Part shown: positions 7,849 to 15,337 of the stretch, in pieces
Position numbering within the stretch: position 1 is the stretch's first letter
How the letters are laid out: each line of letters opens with the position of its first letter
Assembly: GCA_003152795.1 (NCBI GenBank)
Contig: PMBA01000181.1
Coordinates: forward strand, 4,367 to 24,777
Reading direction: 5' to 3'
DNA: 20,411 nucleotides
Origin: Acidobacteriaceae bacterium
GTDB lineage: Bacteria; Acidobacteriota; Terriglobia; Terriglobales; Acidobacteriaceae
Notes under the pieces: generated by a model
What the model saw: only the letters and a program-made list of their open reading frames with translations
Told to the model about the DNA's origin: nothing
The model's database searches: none
Program-made: the position numbers and the translations under genes

Positions 7849-8757
7849 CTACGCTTCGGGAACAAGGTCGCTGACCGTCCCGCGCTGCAGCAGATACGCT
7901 CCCGGGCCCTGCTGGCCGCGAATCGAACGGCAGAACTCGGCGACAACGAAGCCGGCTTTCAGGGTCTCGCGGAAGGCCCAGCGGGTCGCGTCGCGCCATT
8001 CTCGCGCCAATTCCATGTCGGTGCGCTCGACATTCAGGATGTCGCCAGGGATTTCGATGCTCACACGCTGGCGTGCCAGTGCTTCGGCCAAATCGGCCCG
8101 TGCCGGTTTGCCGCCGGGATCGAAACGTACAAGCGGGGCCAGTAACTTCAGGGCATCAAGCGCTTCCACGCGCGCATTCGTACTCTTGCCCGCTAGCCGA
8201 TCCCGCACCCGCCGTGAATTCAGCAGCCAGCGCACCCACAGGCGATCGGTCCCGTTCCGATGCAGCATGCTGGAGGTTTCCGGCCCGTAGAAATCCACCT
8301 TATAAGTATCGGAAACCACGCCCAGCTTGGAAAAATTAAAGTGTGCGTTCCGGCTTTGCAGCGGATCGTAGGTCCACGTCATCTCGTGAACGCCCATGGC
8401 CATGGCCCGTTCGCGCTGCGCCTGCTTCAGTCTCGAGCCCAGATCCAGATGCCGATAGCCGTCCAGCACCGCCAGCATGTGGGAGTGAACGGTCGTCTGC
8501 CCGTGCTCGCGCCCGAGAAATCCGAAGGCGAAACCGACCAGCTTGTCCTTATTCCTGTTCTTTGCGTCTTCATCCCTATCAAAGGCTCCGACGAAAATGT
8601 TGCCCGCCGCCTTGCAGGCTATGGCCAGCGTGAGGGGCAAGGTGTCTTCCTCCGCTATGCCCCATACTTCTTTCTCCACGGCTTTCAGCTGCGTGAGGTC
8701 GTCGATGGTCTTGAGGTCGCGAATCACGATCGGTTGGGCGGCACTGCGAGACGTCAT
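7849..8757 (-). CDS. GNAT-superfamily acyltransferase (COG3375-like)
   Basis: The 302-aa product resembles the predicted GNAT acetyltransferases of COG3375. The N-terminal half carries IRDLKTIDDLTQLKAVEKEVWG, then VGAFDR, LVGFAFGFLG and a YRHLDLGSRLKQAQRERAMAMG segment at the acetyl-CoA-binding position. It then has the phrase MTWTYDPLQSRNAHFNFSKLGVVSDTY, typical of this group. The C-terminal half (about residues 170-302) is not a GNAT core and may select the acyl acceptor. The ATG at 8757 has AAGG at a good distance; a TTG at 8781 would add eight residues. A promoter and a tandem-repeat operator candidate lie upstream. Its position directly before acs raises the possibility of a shared acyl-CoA role or of control of Acs by acetylation, but the substrate is unknown. 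Confidence 0.85.
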   Translation of the reverse strand: MTSRSAAQPIVIRDLKTIDDLTQLKAVEKEVWGIAEEDTLPLTLAIACKAAGNIFVGAFDRDEDAKNRNKDKLVGFAFGFLGREHGQTTVHSHMLAVLDGYRHLDLGSRLKQAQRERAMAMGVHEMTWTYDPLQSRNAHFNFSKLGVVSDTYKVDFYGPETSSMLHRNGTDRLWVRWLLNSRRVRDRLAGKSTNARVEALDALKLLAPLVRFDPGGKPARADLAEALARQRVSIEIPGDILNVERTDMELAREWRDATRWAFRETLKAGFVVAEFCRSIRGQQGPGAYLLQRGTVSDLVPEA

Positions 8758-8843
8758 GGCTGAGCCTTCGCGCTGTTCCAATTCTCGTTCCCGGGTATGG
8801 CAGTCTCCGCGCAGAAACCCGGCGCTGAAGAGAGAACCCCTCG

Positions 8844-8871
8844 TTTACAGCACGAGTTGTATTGTTGTCAA
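8844..8871 (-). promoter_or_regulatory. Candidate promoter of the GNAT gene
   Basis: On the minus strand, a perfect -35 TTGACA (8871-8866), a 16-bp spacer and TGTAAA (8849-8844, 4/6 match to -10) would start transcription near 8837, about 80 nt before the ATG. An inverted repeat GTATTG-TTGT-CAATAC (8859-8874) overlaps the -35. Confidence 0.5.
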
Positions 8872-8909
8872 TACGAATCAAAGATGCGAATCAAAGATAC
8901 GAATCAAGG
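8871..8909. repeat. Three tandem 13-bp repeats upstream of the GNAT promoter
   Basis: The units ATACGAATCAAAG, ATGCGAATCAAAG and ATACGAATCAAGG follow each other without gaps and differ at only one base from the first copy. They sit directly upstream of the -35 at 8866-8871, where activators often bind, and in the 268-bp region between two divergent genes. I recognise no known regulator site. Confidence 0.8.
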
Positions 8910-9025
8910 ATCGGGCAGCGGTTGCAGCTTCATCGGCGTTGGGTTGCCAGCCGAACATGCCCCCTCGGCCCATTCCACGCATCTTACCCCGCATGCTACC
9001 CTCAAACCCGGAGAAGAACACGACC

Positions 9026-9997
9026 GTGAAACCGATTACCAGGCTGTTGCTCCTGATCGCCCTGATCGTGCTGGGAAACGCTAAGCTGCTGGCTGCCGAT
9101 CGCGGCACGCTGGTGCGGGATGCCGTCATCTACCTGTCTCCCGACACTACTTCCAGCAAGCTCGGCCAGGTGGAACGCGGACGGGAACTGATTCTGCTCG
9201 ACAGGAGCCCCAAGTGGCTGCACGTCGAAGCGCTGCTGGGCGCGCAAACTCCCGACCCCGCGTTCGTTTTGGAGGACGAGGATGAGGGCAAGACCATCAG
9301 CGGCTGGGTGCTCGATACCGGGGCGATATGGGCGACCACTCCGAACGGCGACCGCATTCTGTTCGGGGCCGCCGTCGATTCGGAAGACGAAGCCAGCCGC
9401 CGGCACGGACGCCGCGGCGCCGCCCAGGACGCCCTGCGGCTCTATCGCCGCATCTACGATATGTTCCCCAGCGCCCCCATTGCCGGCGAAGCGCTCTACC
9501 GTGCCGCCGACATTAAATGGCAGATCGACAAATCGGACATGCAGTCCCGCCCCTCCGCACGCGAGAAGGAGTCCTACCTTCGCGGAGGCATCGACGAACA
9601 GTTGATGAAGCAGGTGATGAAAAAGTTTCCCGACACAAAGTGGGCTCAACTAGCCGCCTTCCACCTGCTCGACAACAAACTCTGTGGAGACTGGCAGGGC
9701 GCTTCGAAGTGCCCTGACAAGGAAGCCGATCTCTACGAAAAGTACGTCAAAGAACACCCCGCGTCTCCCGCCGCGCCCGAGGCGCTGTACAACGCCGCTT
9801 CCCGGCGAGCCGCCCTGATCGAGATCTACAAAACTGAAGAGCAGTCCAAGAAGTCCGACCAATCGAAGAGTCTCGCCATCACGCTGGCGCAGCAGTTGAT
9901 CTCGCAGTATCCCCAGAGCGACTGGTCGTCTCGCGCACAAACCCTGCTGTTCCTGGTGCAGGGCGGAGTACCGACCTACGGAAACGCGCTGCAATAG
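9026..9997 (+). CDS. Exported SH3-like and TPR-like repeat protein
   Basis: The product is 323 aa. A signal peptide covers residues 1-24 (KPITRLLLLIALIVLGNAKLL) with a probable cleavage after LLAA; no lipobox cysteine is seen. Residues about 28-105 look like a bacterial SH3 domain (LVRDAVIYLSPDTTSSKLGQ, then WLHVEALLG and GWVLDTGAI). The rest contains helical tetratricopeptide-like units resembling BamD/YbgF-type repeats (ALRLYRRIYDMFPSAPIAGE, and a later unit around EKYVKEHPASPAAPEALY). It is probably a periplasmic scaffold or envelope protein. The GTG at 9026 gives the cleanest signal peptide and has GGAG 12 bases upstream; an ATG at 8993 is an alternative. It is convergent with cheA after a 36-bp gap without a clear terminator. 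Confidence 0.75.
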   Translation: MKPITRLLLLIALIVLGNAKLLAADRGTLVRDAVIYLSPDTTSSKLGQVERGRELILLDRSPKWLHVEALLGAQTPDPAFVLEDEDEGKTISGWVLDTGAIWATTPNGDRILFGAAVDSEDEASRRHGRRGAAQDALRLYRRIYDMFPSAPIAGEALYRAADIKWQIDKSDMQSRPSAREKESYLRGGIDEQLMKQVMKKFPDTKWAQLAAFHLLDNKLCGDWQGASKCPDKEADLYEKYVKEHPASPAAPEALYNAASRRAALIEIYKTEEQSKKSDQSKSLAITLAQQLISQYPQSDWSSRAQTLLFLVQGGVPTYGNALQ

Positions 9998-10033
9998 GTT
10001 GCCGGAGTGGTCCGCGTTGCAAGACAATTGGGA

Positions 10034-12418
10034 TCAGCGACCGGCGGCGGCGGCGCGGGCGAGAGGGATCGGAGGACGCAAGCCCGGCGCCAGCTCGGCC
10101 TGCGGGATTGCGGGAGGGCGTTGCAGCGAGAAGAGTCGATCCGTGTTCACTACCAGCACAGTCCTGCCGTCGCCCATAATCGCGGCGCCGACATATTCTG
10201 GAACCTTGGCGAGCACTCCGTTCAGCGGCTTGACTACGATTTCGACCTCGCCGAGGAAATGGTCGACGACCAGGCCGTAGGGCCCGGAAGCGGCTTCAAT
10301 GATCGCAACCGCCAATTCGGCTCGTCTCTCTTCCACCCGATCGAATGACAAAGCATGCGCCAGCCAGAGCATGGGAAAGACGGTGCCGCGCACGGGGGCG
10401 ATCTGCTGACCTTGCACGGTTCGTACCACCGACTTTGGAATTTTCACCATGTTGCGGATGGTATCGATGGGCAACACGACCTCCTGCCCCGAGACCGCAA
10501 CCCGAATCGCCTTCGAGACCAGCAAGCTGGCGGGAAGCTCGATACGGAAGCGAGTTCCCTTCCCAATCTCGCTCTTAATATGGATGGCGCCGTGCAAGGC
10601 CTCGACGCCGTTGCGCACAACATCCATGCCGACGCCGCGCCCCGACACATCCGTCACCTTATCAACGGTGGAGAAACCGGCGACGAGGATGATCTTGAAG
10701 GCTGCCTCCTCGTCCATGGCGCCGACTGCGCTCTCGGAAAGCAGGCCCTTCTCGACGGCGCGGCGCTTGAGTTTATCGGGGTCCAGTCCCTTGCCATCGT
10801 CCTTCACTTCAATCACGACGGTGGACCCGCGAGTATAGGCGGAGAGATCGATGCGGCCAACGGCGGACTTACCCTTTTGCGCACGGTCGGCTTTCGACTC
10901 GATGCCATGGTCGGCGGCGTTGCGAATGATATGGGTTAGGGGATCGCCGATACTGTCGATCACGGTCTTGTCTAACTCCGTCTCTTCGCCGTTCACATGG
11001 AGTTCGATGTTCTTGTCGAGATTTCGCGCCAGGTCGCGCACCAGGCGGGGAAAACGCTGAAACACCTGGCGCACCGGCATCATCCGAATCGACATGACGG
11101 TCGCCTGCAGATCGTCGGCGAGCCGGGAGACCTTCGCTCCGGCATCGCGCATCTCTTTCGCCATGCTCTTCGGCGACTCTTCGCGGGCAATGAGTTCGAC
11201 GCGCTCGGCGAAGGCGGGCAGCGCGCCACGCGCAACGAGCAACTCTCCGGCCAGGCGCATCAAGGCGTCGAGCTTGACTGCGTCCACGCGGATACTGGGC
11301 GCGGCCGCTCCGATGGCGGCCTCTGGAGCAGAAGATCCTTCCGCGGGCCGGGAGGGAGCGGGCTGCGACGTACTTACAGCTGGCTCGGTCGTGGGAGAGT
11401 CCACCGCCTGGCTTGCCGCCGCGATCAGCGCTTTCACTTTCAGCAGCCAGTCGCCATCGAGGATTCCATCCTGCTGCACCGCCTTGATGGCATCGAGCAC
11501 TTCCTGGGCGGCAGCGGTGGCTCGGGCATGACCATGCGCCTTGCCGGCGGAGATGAGAGTTTGCGCTGCCCGATGCGCGGTCGCCAGGCCCTGCTTCTCA
11601 TCGCCGGACTGACACTGATCGAGCGCGAAGCCCAACGCCGTAAAACCCTGCTGAGCCGCACCGCGAAAGCGAGCTTCTTTACTATCGGATCGAGCGGAGG
11701 CGGCCGGCTCCTGCTTCTCGATGGATACATCGCAGTCGTCCTCAACAAACAGGAACACAGCGCGCAGCGCGTCCTCGGACTGCATGGTCTCGACAAAGAC
11801 TTCCCAGCCCAAGTAGCACTTCTCGGGATCAAAGTCGCGAGCCGCGAGGAGATCGACAGTGTCGCAGCGGATTTCGATTTCGCCCAGGTCGGCGATCTCA
11901 AGAAGCAGCGAGGCAGGGTCGGTTCCAGAAAAGAAGATCTCGCGGTTGGGACGGAAGCCGATCTTGTATCGCGCGGGTGCGGTGGCAGGCGTCTTCGTGG
12001 CCTGTGCCTTGCCGGCGGCTTTGTCCATCTCTGGCAGAAAGGGCCGGATCGCGGCGAGCACCTCGGTCTCCAGGGGCAAAGGCGTATCGGAGCCGGTGCT
12101 GCCGAGTTCCAGGAGCATGGCGCAGCAATCGCAGGCCTTCAGGGTGGCGTCGATGAGTTCGGGTGTTGACTGCAGCTGCTGATTGCGGATGCGGTTAAAA
12201 ACCTCTTCGACATGATGCACGAAGTTCGCCAGGCGGCGGAAACCGGCGCTCGCGCCCGAGCCTTTCAGGGTATGCATGGCGCGAAAAACACGGTTGACGA
12301 CATCCATGTTGTGCGGGTCCTGCTCGAGAAGCAGCAGGGCGCCGCCGAGGTCGGTGAGCAGATCGTCCGCCTCATGCCGGAAGGACGCTTGTAGTTGTTG
12401 CAGGTCTCCGAAATCCAT
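10034..12418 (-). CDS. cheA: Chemotaxis histidine kinase CheA
   Basis: The product is 794 aa with all domains of a CheA: an HPt domain with phospho-acceptor His49 (FRAMHTLKGSG); a CheY-binding P2-like domain around 140-240 (phrases such as YKIGFRPNREIFFSGTDP and CYLGWEVFVET); an Ala/Pro/Ser-rich linker; the dimerisation helices (DALMRLAGELLVARG); the ATPase domain with N-box (HIIRNAADHGIE), DDGKGLD and SGRGVGMDVV; and a C-terminal CheW-like regulatory domain (GQEVVLPIDTIRNMV to AAIMGDGRTVLVVN). There is no attached receiver. It autophosphorylates with ATP and hands the phosphate to CheY, CheB and probably the receiver at 14943. The start is preceded by a perfect AAGGAGGT; the GTG at 12421 and the ATG at 12418 are adjacent and in frame. 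It is the last gene of the operon. Confidence 0.96.
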   Translation of the reverse strand: MDFGDLQQLQASFRHEADDLLTDLGGALLLLEQDPHNMDVVNRVFRAMHTLKGSGASAGFRRLANFVHHVEEVFNRIRNQQLQSTPELIDATLKACDCCAMLLELGSTGSDTPLPLETEVLAAIRPFLPEMDKAAGKAQATKTPATAPARYKIGFRPNREIFFSGTDPASLLLEIADLGEIEIRCDTVDLLAARDFDPEKCYLGWEVFVETMQSEDALRAVFLFVEDDCDVSIEKQEPAASARSDSKEARFRGAAQQGFTALGFALDQCQSGDEKQGLATAHRAAQTLISAGKAHGHARATAAAQEVLDAIKAVQQDGILDGDWLLKVKALIAAASQAVDSPTTEPAVSTSQPAPSRPAEGSSAPEAAIGAAAPSIRVDAVKLDALMRLAGELLVARGALPAFAERVELIAREESPKSMAKEMRDAGAKVSRLADDLQATVMSIRMMPVRQVFQRFPRLVRDLARNLDKNIELHVNGEETELDKTVIDSIGDPLTHIIRNAADHGIESKADRAQKGKSAVGRIDLSAYTRGSTVVIEVKDDGKGLDPDKLKRRAVEKGLLSESAVGAMDEEAAFKIILVAGFSTVDKVTDVSGRGVGMDVVRNGVEALHGAIHIKSEIGKGTRFRIELPASLLVSKAIRVAVSGQEVVLPIDTIRNMVKIPKSVVRTVQGQQIAPVRGTVFPMLWLAHALSFDRVEERRAELAVAIIEAASGPYGLVVDHFLGEVEIVVKPLNGVLAKVPEYVGAAIMGDGRTVLVVNTDRLFSLQRPPAIPQAELAPGLRPPIPLARAAAAGR

Positions 12419-12444
12419 CACGTTGTCAACCTCCTTCCCGGCTG

Positions 12445-12463
12445 GACGGGCGCGGCGCCCGTC
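12445..12463 (-). other. Strong GC-rich inverted repeat between cheY and cheA
   Basis: GACGGGCGC-C-GCGCCCGTC is a perfect 19-bp palindrome with one central base; as RNA it folds with a 7-8 bp stem and a tiny loop. It ends 13 bases before the AAGGAGGT of cheA and no U-run follows, so it is not a classical terminator. It could stabilise mRNA or set the cheY:cheA ratio. Confidence 0.6.
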
Positions 12464-12482
12464 GCTCCACACAAATCCAGAA

Positions 12483-12848
12483 TTAGCGCAGGACTTTCGT
12501 CACCACAGACAGCAATTGTTCCGGTTCGAATGGCTTCACAATCCAGCCCGTAGCTCCGGCGGCTTTGCCTTCCTGCTTTTTCTCCAGTTGCGATTCCGTC
12601 GTAACCAGCACGATCGGGGTGAATTTGTATTGCGCCAGTTTGCGGAGACTGCGGAGCAGTTCGATGCCAGTCATTACGGGCATGTTGATGTCGCTGAGCA
12701 CCAGGTCGAAGATCTCGGCCAGTGCTTTCTGCAGGGCCTTCGCGCCGTCTTCGGCTTCGACAACCTCATAGCCCGAGCGAGAAAGAGTCATCTTGAGCAG
12801 CTGACGCATGGTCGCGGAATCGTCGACTGCCAGAACTCTCTTAGCCAC
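12483..12848 (-). CDS. cheY: CheY-type single-domain response regulator
   Basis: The product is 121 aa and a complete receiver domain: acidic pair Asp9-Asp10 (VLAVDDS), phospho-acceptor Asp53 (LVLSDINMPVMTG), Thr83/84 (VLVTTES) and Lys105 (WIVKPF). No output domain is attached. It starts at a GTG (12848) preceded by GGGAG at an ideal distance. An upstream extension from 12935 would lie inside the STAS gene and has low-complexity, non-receiver sequence. The gene overlaps the end of the STAS gene by 8 bp, implying translational coupling, and is separated from cheA by 64 bp containing a strong hairpin. It is likely the diffusible output of the pathway; the target (motor, pili or other) is not encoded in the window. 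Confidence 0.93.
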   Translation of the reverse strand: MAKRVLAVDDSATMRQLLKMTLSRSGYEVVEAEDGAKALQKALAEIFDLVLSDINMPVMTGIELLRSLRKLAQYKFTPIVLVTTESQLEKKQEGKAAGATGWIVKPFEPEQLLSVVTKVLR

Positions 12849-13209
12849 GAAGCTCCCTCTGGTTGGCGGACTCTCTGTTTGTGTTTGCCACGACGTTTGG
12901 CTGGGGACTTTGGGGCGGCGCTGGCGGCTGGACAAATAATTGTTCCAGACCGCGCTGTTTCAGCGAAGCGAGAAAGCCGTCCGAGGTCTCGCCGATCTGG
13001 AGCAGACCGGTCTGGCTGCTGACGCGGCACAGAATCTGAACGATGCTGGTATCCATCGCTTCCAGTTCCTCGGCCTGCAGTCCGATGCTCTGGCTCGCGG
13101 CGATGGCGGGCTGCAGAGCGTCCCAGAGGGGCCGGGCCTGTTGCACTCCGAGTCGTCCCGCCAGAATCAGCTTCGTTCCGCCCGCGACAGCCTGTAGTTC
13201 AAATGGCAT
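12841..13209 (-). CDS. STAS-domain protein in the chemosensory operon
   Basis: The product is 122 aa. Residues 1-90 fit a STAS fold of the anti-sigma-antagonist type: LILAGRLGVQQARPLWDAL, then the conserved turn MDTSIVQILCRV, where Thr53-Ser54 occupies the phosphorylatable position, then GLLQIG. The last 30 residues are Pro/Asn/Gln-rich and probably disordered. STAS proteins with the order STAS-CheY-CheA occur in other chemosensory clusters, so the position is not unique, but the role is undefined: it might bind a partner through the conserved serine or threonine. No matching anti-sigma kinase is present here. The start has AGGG eight bases upstream, 15 bp after the previous stop. Confidence 0.8.
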   Translation of the reverse strand: MPFELQAVAGGTKLILAGRLGVQQARPLWDALQPAIAASQSIGLQAEELEAMDTSIVQILCRVSSQTGLLQIGETSDGFLASLKQRGLEQLFVQPPAPPQSPQPNVVANTNRESANQRELRG

Positions 13210-13224
13210 CGAGTTACCCTGGCC

Positions 13225-14946
13225 TTAGAAAAGTTCAACATTCGCGCCGTAATCTTGCCCTTCCGCCACTTCGGTCAGTCGTGCGCAGGCGTTCTTTGCC
13301 GCTCCGCCAAAGACGGAAGCGTGAACTTCATGCTGCTCCTGCATCGTGTAGCCCGCCGAATCGGCATGGACATAGAGCGGCTTCTCGGGCTTGGGATACA
13401 GGGTTAGCAGGAGGTCGAGTATGTTATCCAGATCTCCGAACAGCCTGGTTCCTTCATCGACAAATTTCAGGGATTGCAGGAGGGCCTCCGTCTTCTCCTG
13501 TAACTGGCTCGCTTTGATACTGAGACGACTGACGGCGACGTATTCGATTCTGCGCGAATTGCGCAATGAGTCGTCGGCTCGATGTACGACGAGTCCGCCG
13601 CGGCAGAACTCGATCTCCTGAACGTTGGCGGTGATGGCGGTCGCTTGCGTCTGGAGGGTTGTGCCGAGGCGAGTAAACTGCTCATTCAGCTCCGTTTCCA
13701 GCCTCAGGACACGCTCGGCGGCCTCCGACGTCCAGCCGCCGAGCACACCGATACCGGGCGCCAATGGCATTTTGTCCGCGCCGATCAACACATTAAGGGC
13801 CAGCCTCTTCATGGACCGTGCCAGGGCTTCCAGTTCGTCGCTCTTGGCGCTGAGCAGGGCACGAATCGGGTCGATCTGGGTGAGAACGAAGTTGCCTATT
13901 TTGACCTCCCCGGCGAGCAACTCGGCAACTCCGGAACTGATGGAGGCGAGGCGATCGACGGCCTCTTCGAACTTCTTGACCTCGTCGTCGCCGGCAGCGC
14001 GGCTGCAACTGTCACCCGCGAGGCCCTGAGCGGATCCGATTACGCCCTTTAGTTCACGCTCGATGCGGCTCCCGGTGCTGACAATGAGTTCCAGCACGTT
14101 TCTTGCCTGCTGACGCTGCAGTAACAGCGCATTTCCCGGCTCGTTTGCCTGGTCGGTGCGAACGCCGGCCAGAGCTCCCAGGATGTGTTCGAGACGCTGA
14201 CGAATGGCATCGTGTCCCTGCAGGACCTTGACTGCTTCCCGAATGCTCTCCGTAACCACTACGCCGACCGAAGCAGCTTTACGGCGCACTTCCAGCAGAT
14301 CGGGCGGGACGGTCAGCAGCAGATCGAGATTGTGGTGGATCCTCTTCTCCGATTCCGTGGCCCGCGCGGCGTAGCAAGCAGAAGCTTGCTCGACCGATCG
14401 CGTGGCCGCCGAGAGCTTCTCGAGGATCAACATCAGCGTGTGCTCCTGGGATTCCCCGGCCTGTTTCATGGAGCGCAAGACTCCGCGCATCTCCTCGTAG
14501 ACCTTCAGAACCGAGAGGTTGTCCTCGGGAGACAGTCGCGATCCCTCTAAGCGGAAGTGGAAGGCAATGTGCTTGAGCGGTACCAGGTCTTTCAGCAGGT
14601 GGTTTGAGGTGTCGAGCACTCCTTCCGTCGCCTGGGCGACCGAGGCCAACTGCCGGCTCACTGCCTGTATCTGGTGAAGAAAGTTGCGGAAGACCCCGCA
14701 GCCATCGAGCATCGACTCTCGGATGGCAATCGTCTGACTGCCGCTCGCCACTCCTGTGAGTTCCGCCAGCCGGGCGGTCGCCTGCTGCACATTTTCCGCC
14801 ATGGTCCAGCAGGCATCGAGCGTCTGTATGAGGCGGGTGAACTCTCTTTCGCTGCTGCTCAGATAGCGGGTAAGCCGCCGGCTGAGTTCCTCGAACTTCG
14901 CCCAGGTAACCGGAAGTGATTCTTGCGGTTCCATACTGGGGTTCAC
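13225..14946 (-). CDS. 573-aa soluble helical signalling protein with CheZ-like motif
   Basis: The protein is almost entirely predicted helix, rich in Leu/Ala/Glu/Gln/Arg heptad-like stretches, with no membrane segment or signal peptide and no kinase, receiver or HAMP signature. It occupies the slot where a receptor or phosphatase would be expected. Residues 241-254 read VLQGHDAIRQRLEH; this contains Asp246 and Gln250 with the D-xxx-Q spacing of the catalytic pair in CheZ (Asp143/Gln147), and resembles the QDIxRQxLEH phrase of some receptor-like proteins. A second related-looking motif is LKFVDEGTRLFGDLDNIL (493-510), and a YTMQEQHEVH segment follows at 533-542. The canonical receptor tip (E-x-QR-GE-GRGFAVVA) is absent. 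The GTG start overlaps the previous stop by 4 bp (GTGA). It could be a CheY phosphatase or a soluble receptor-like scaffold; I do not recognise a named family. Confidence 0.75.
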   Translation of the reverse strand: MNPSMEPQESLPVTWAKFEELSRRLTRYLSSSEREFTRLIQTLDACWTMAENVQQATARLAELTGVASGSQTIAIRESMLDGCGVFRNFLHQIQAVSRQLASVAQATEGVLDTSNHLLKDLVPLKHIAFHFRLEGSRLSPEDNLSVLKVYEEMRGVLRSMKQAGESQEHTLMLILEKLSAATRSVEQASACYAARATESEKRIHHNLDLLLTVPPDLLEVRRKAASVGVVVTESIREAVKVLQGHDAIRQRLEHILGALAGVRTDQANEPGNALLLQRQQARNVLELIVSTGSRIERELKGVIGSAQGLAGDSCSRAAGDDEVKKFEEAVDRLASISSGVAELLAGEVKIGNFVLTQIDPIRALLSAKSDELEALARSMKRLALNVLIGADKMPLAPGIGVLGGWTSEAAERVLRLETELNEQFTRLGTTLQTQATAITANVQEIEFCRGGLVVHRADDSLRNSRRIEYVAVSRLSIKASQLQEKTEALLQSLKFVDEGTRLFGDLDNILDLLLTLYPKPEKPLYVHADSAGYTMQEQHEVHASVFGGAAKNACARLTEVAEGQDYGANVELF

Positions 14947-15335
14947 GAGCCGCCGCCCGCAGGAGCTTCGATCCCCAGAACCATAAAGATGTTTTCGAGC
15001 AAAGGCTTGGGGTCTGAGGGCTTGACGATGTAGAAGTTGGCGCCGGCGAGGAAGCCGCGGCTCTTGTCCTCGGACTCGGACTCGGTCGAAATGATAACGA
15101 TAGGCAGATCGTTGTAGTCTCCACTGCTGCGCACGCGGCGGATGAACTCATAGCCGTCCATGTTCGCCATATTGATGTCGGTGAGAACCAGATCGAACGA
15201 CCGGCTGTATAGCTTCTCCAGCGCGTCGGCGCCATCGACGGCGGTGACCACGTCGAAGTCGGCCTCGCGCAGAATGTACGAGTGGTAATTGCGGGTGAAC
15301 TCCGAGTCATCGACGATCAGCACATTCCGCTTCAT
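14943..15335 (-). CDS. Single-domain response regulator (CheY-like)
   Basis: The product is 130 aa and a full receiver: acidic pair Asp9-Asp10 (VLIVDDS), phospho-acceptor Asp53 (LVLTDINMANMDG), a Ser-Thr switch position (VIISTES) and Lys in YIVKPSD. A short Gly/Ala/Pro tail ends the protein. It is the second stand-alone receiver of the operon besides the cheY at 12483, so CheA has at least three phospho-targets including CheB. The ATG lies 2 bp after the cheR stop with AAGGA at a good distance inside cheR, and its stop overlaps the start of the 573-aa gene by 4 bp. It may serve as output or as a phosphate sink, roles known for paired CheY proteins elsewhere. Confidence 0.92.
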   Translation of the reverse strand: MKRNVLIVDDSEFTRNYHSYILREADFDVVTAVDGADALEKLYSRSFDLVLTDINMANMDGYEFIRRVRSSGDYNDLPIVIISTESESEDKSRGFLAGANFYIVKPSDPKPLLENIFMVLGIEAPAGGGS

Positions 15336-15337
15336 AG

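Noticed and set aside
8871..8909. CRISPR array
   Set aside because: The repeats are 13 bp and directly adjacent with no spacers, and no cas genes are present.
13225..14946. Canonical methyl-accepting chemotaxis protein
   Set aside because: No transmembrane segments, no HAMP and no conserved hairpin-tip sequence; the helical, receptor-like look alone is not enough.
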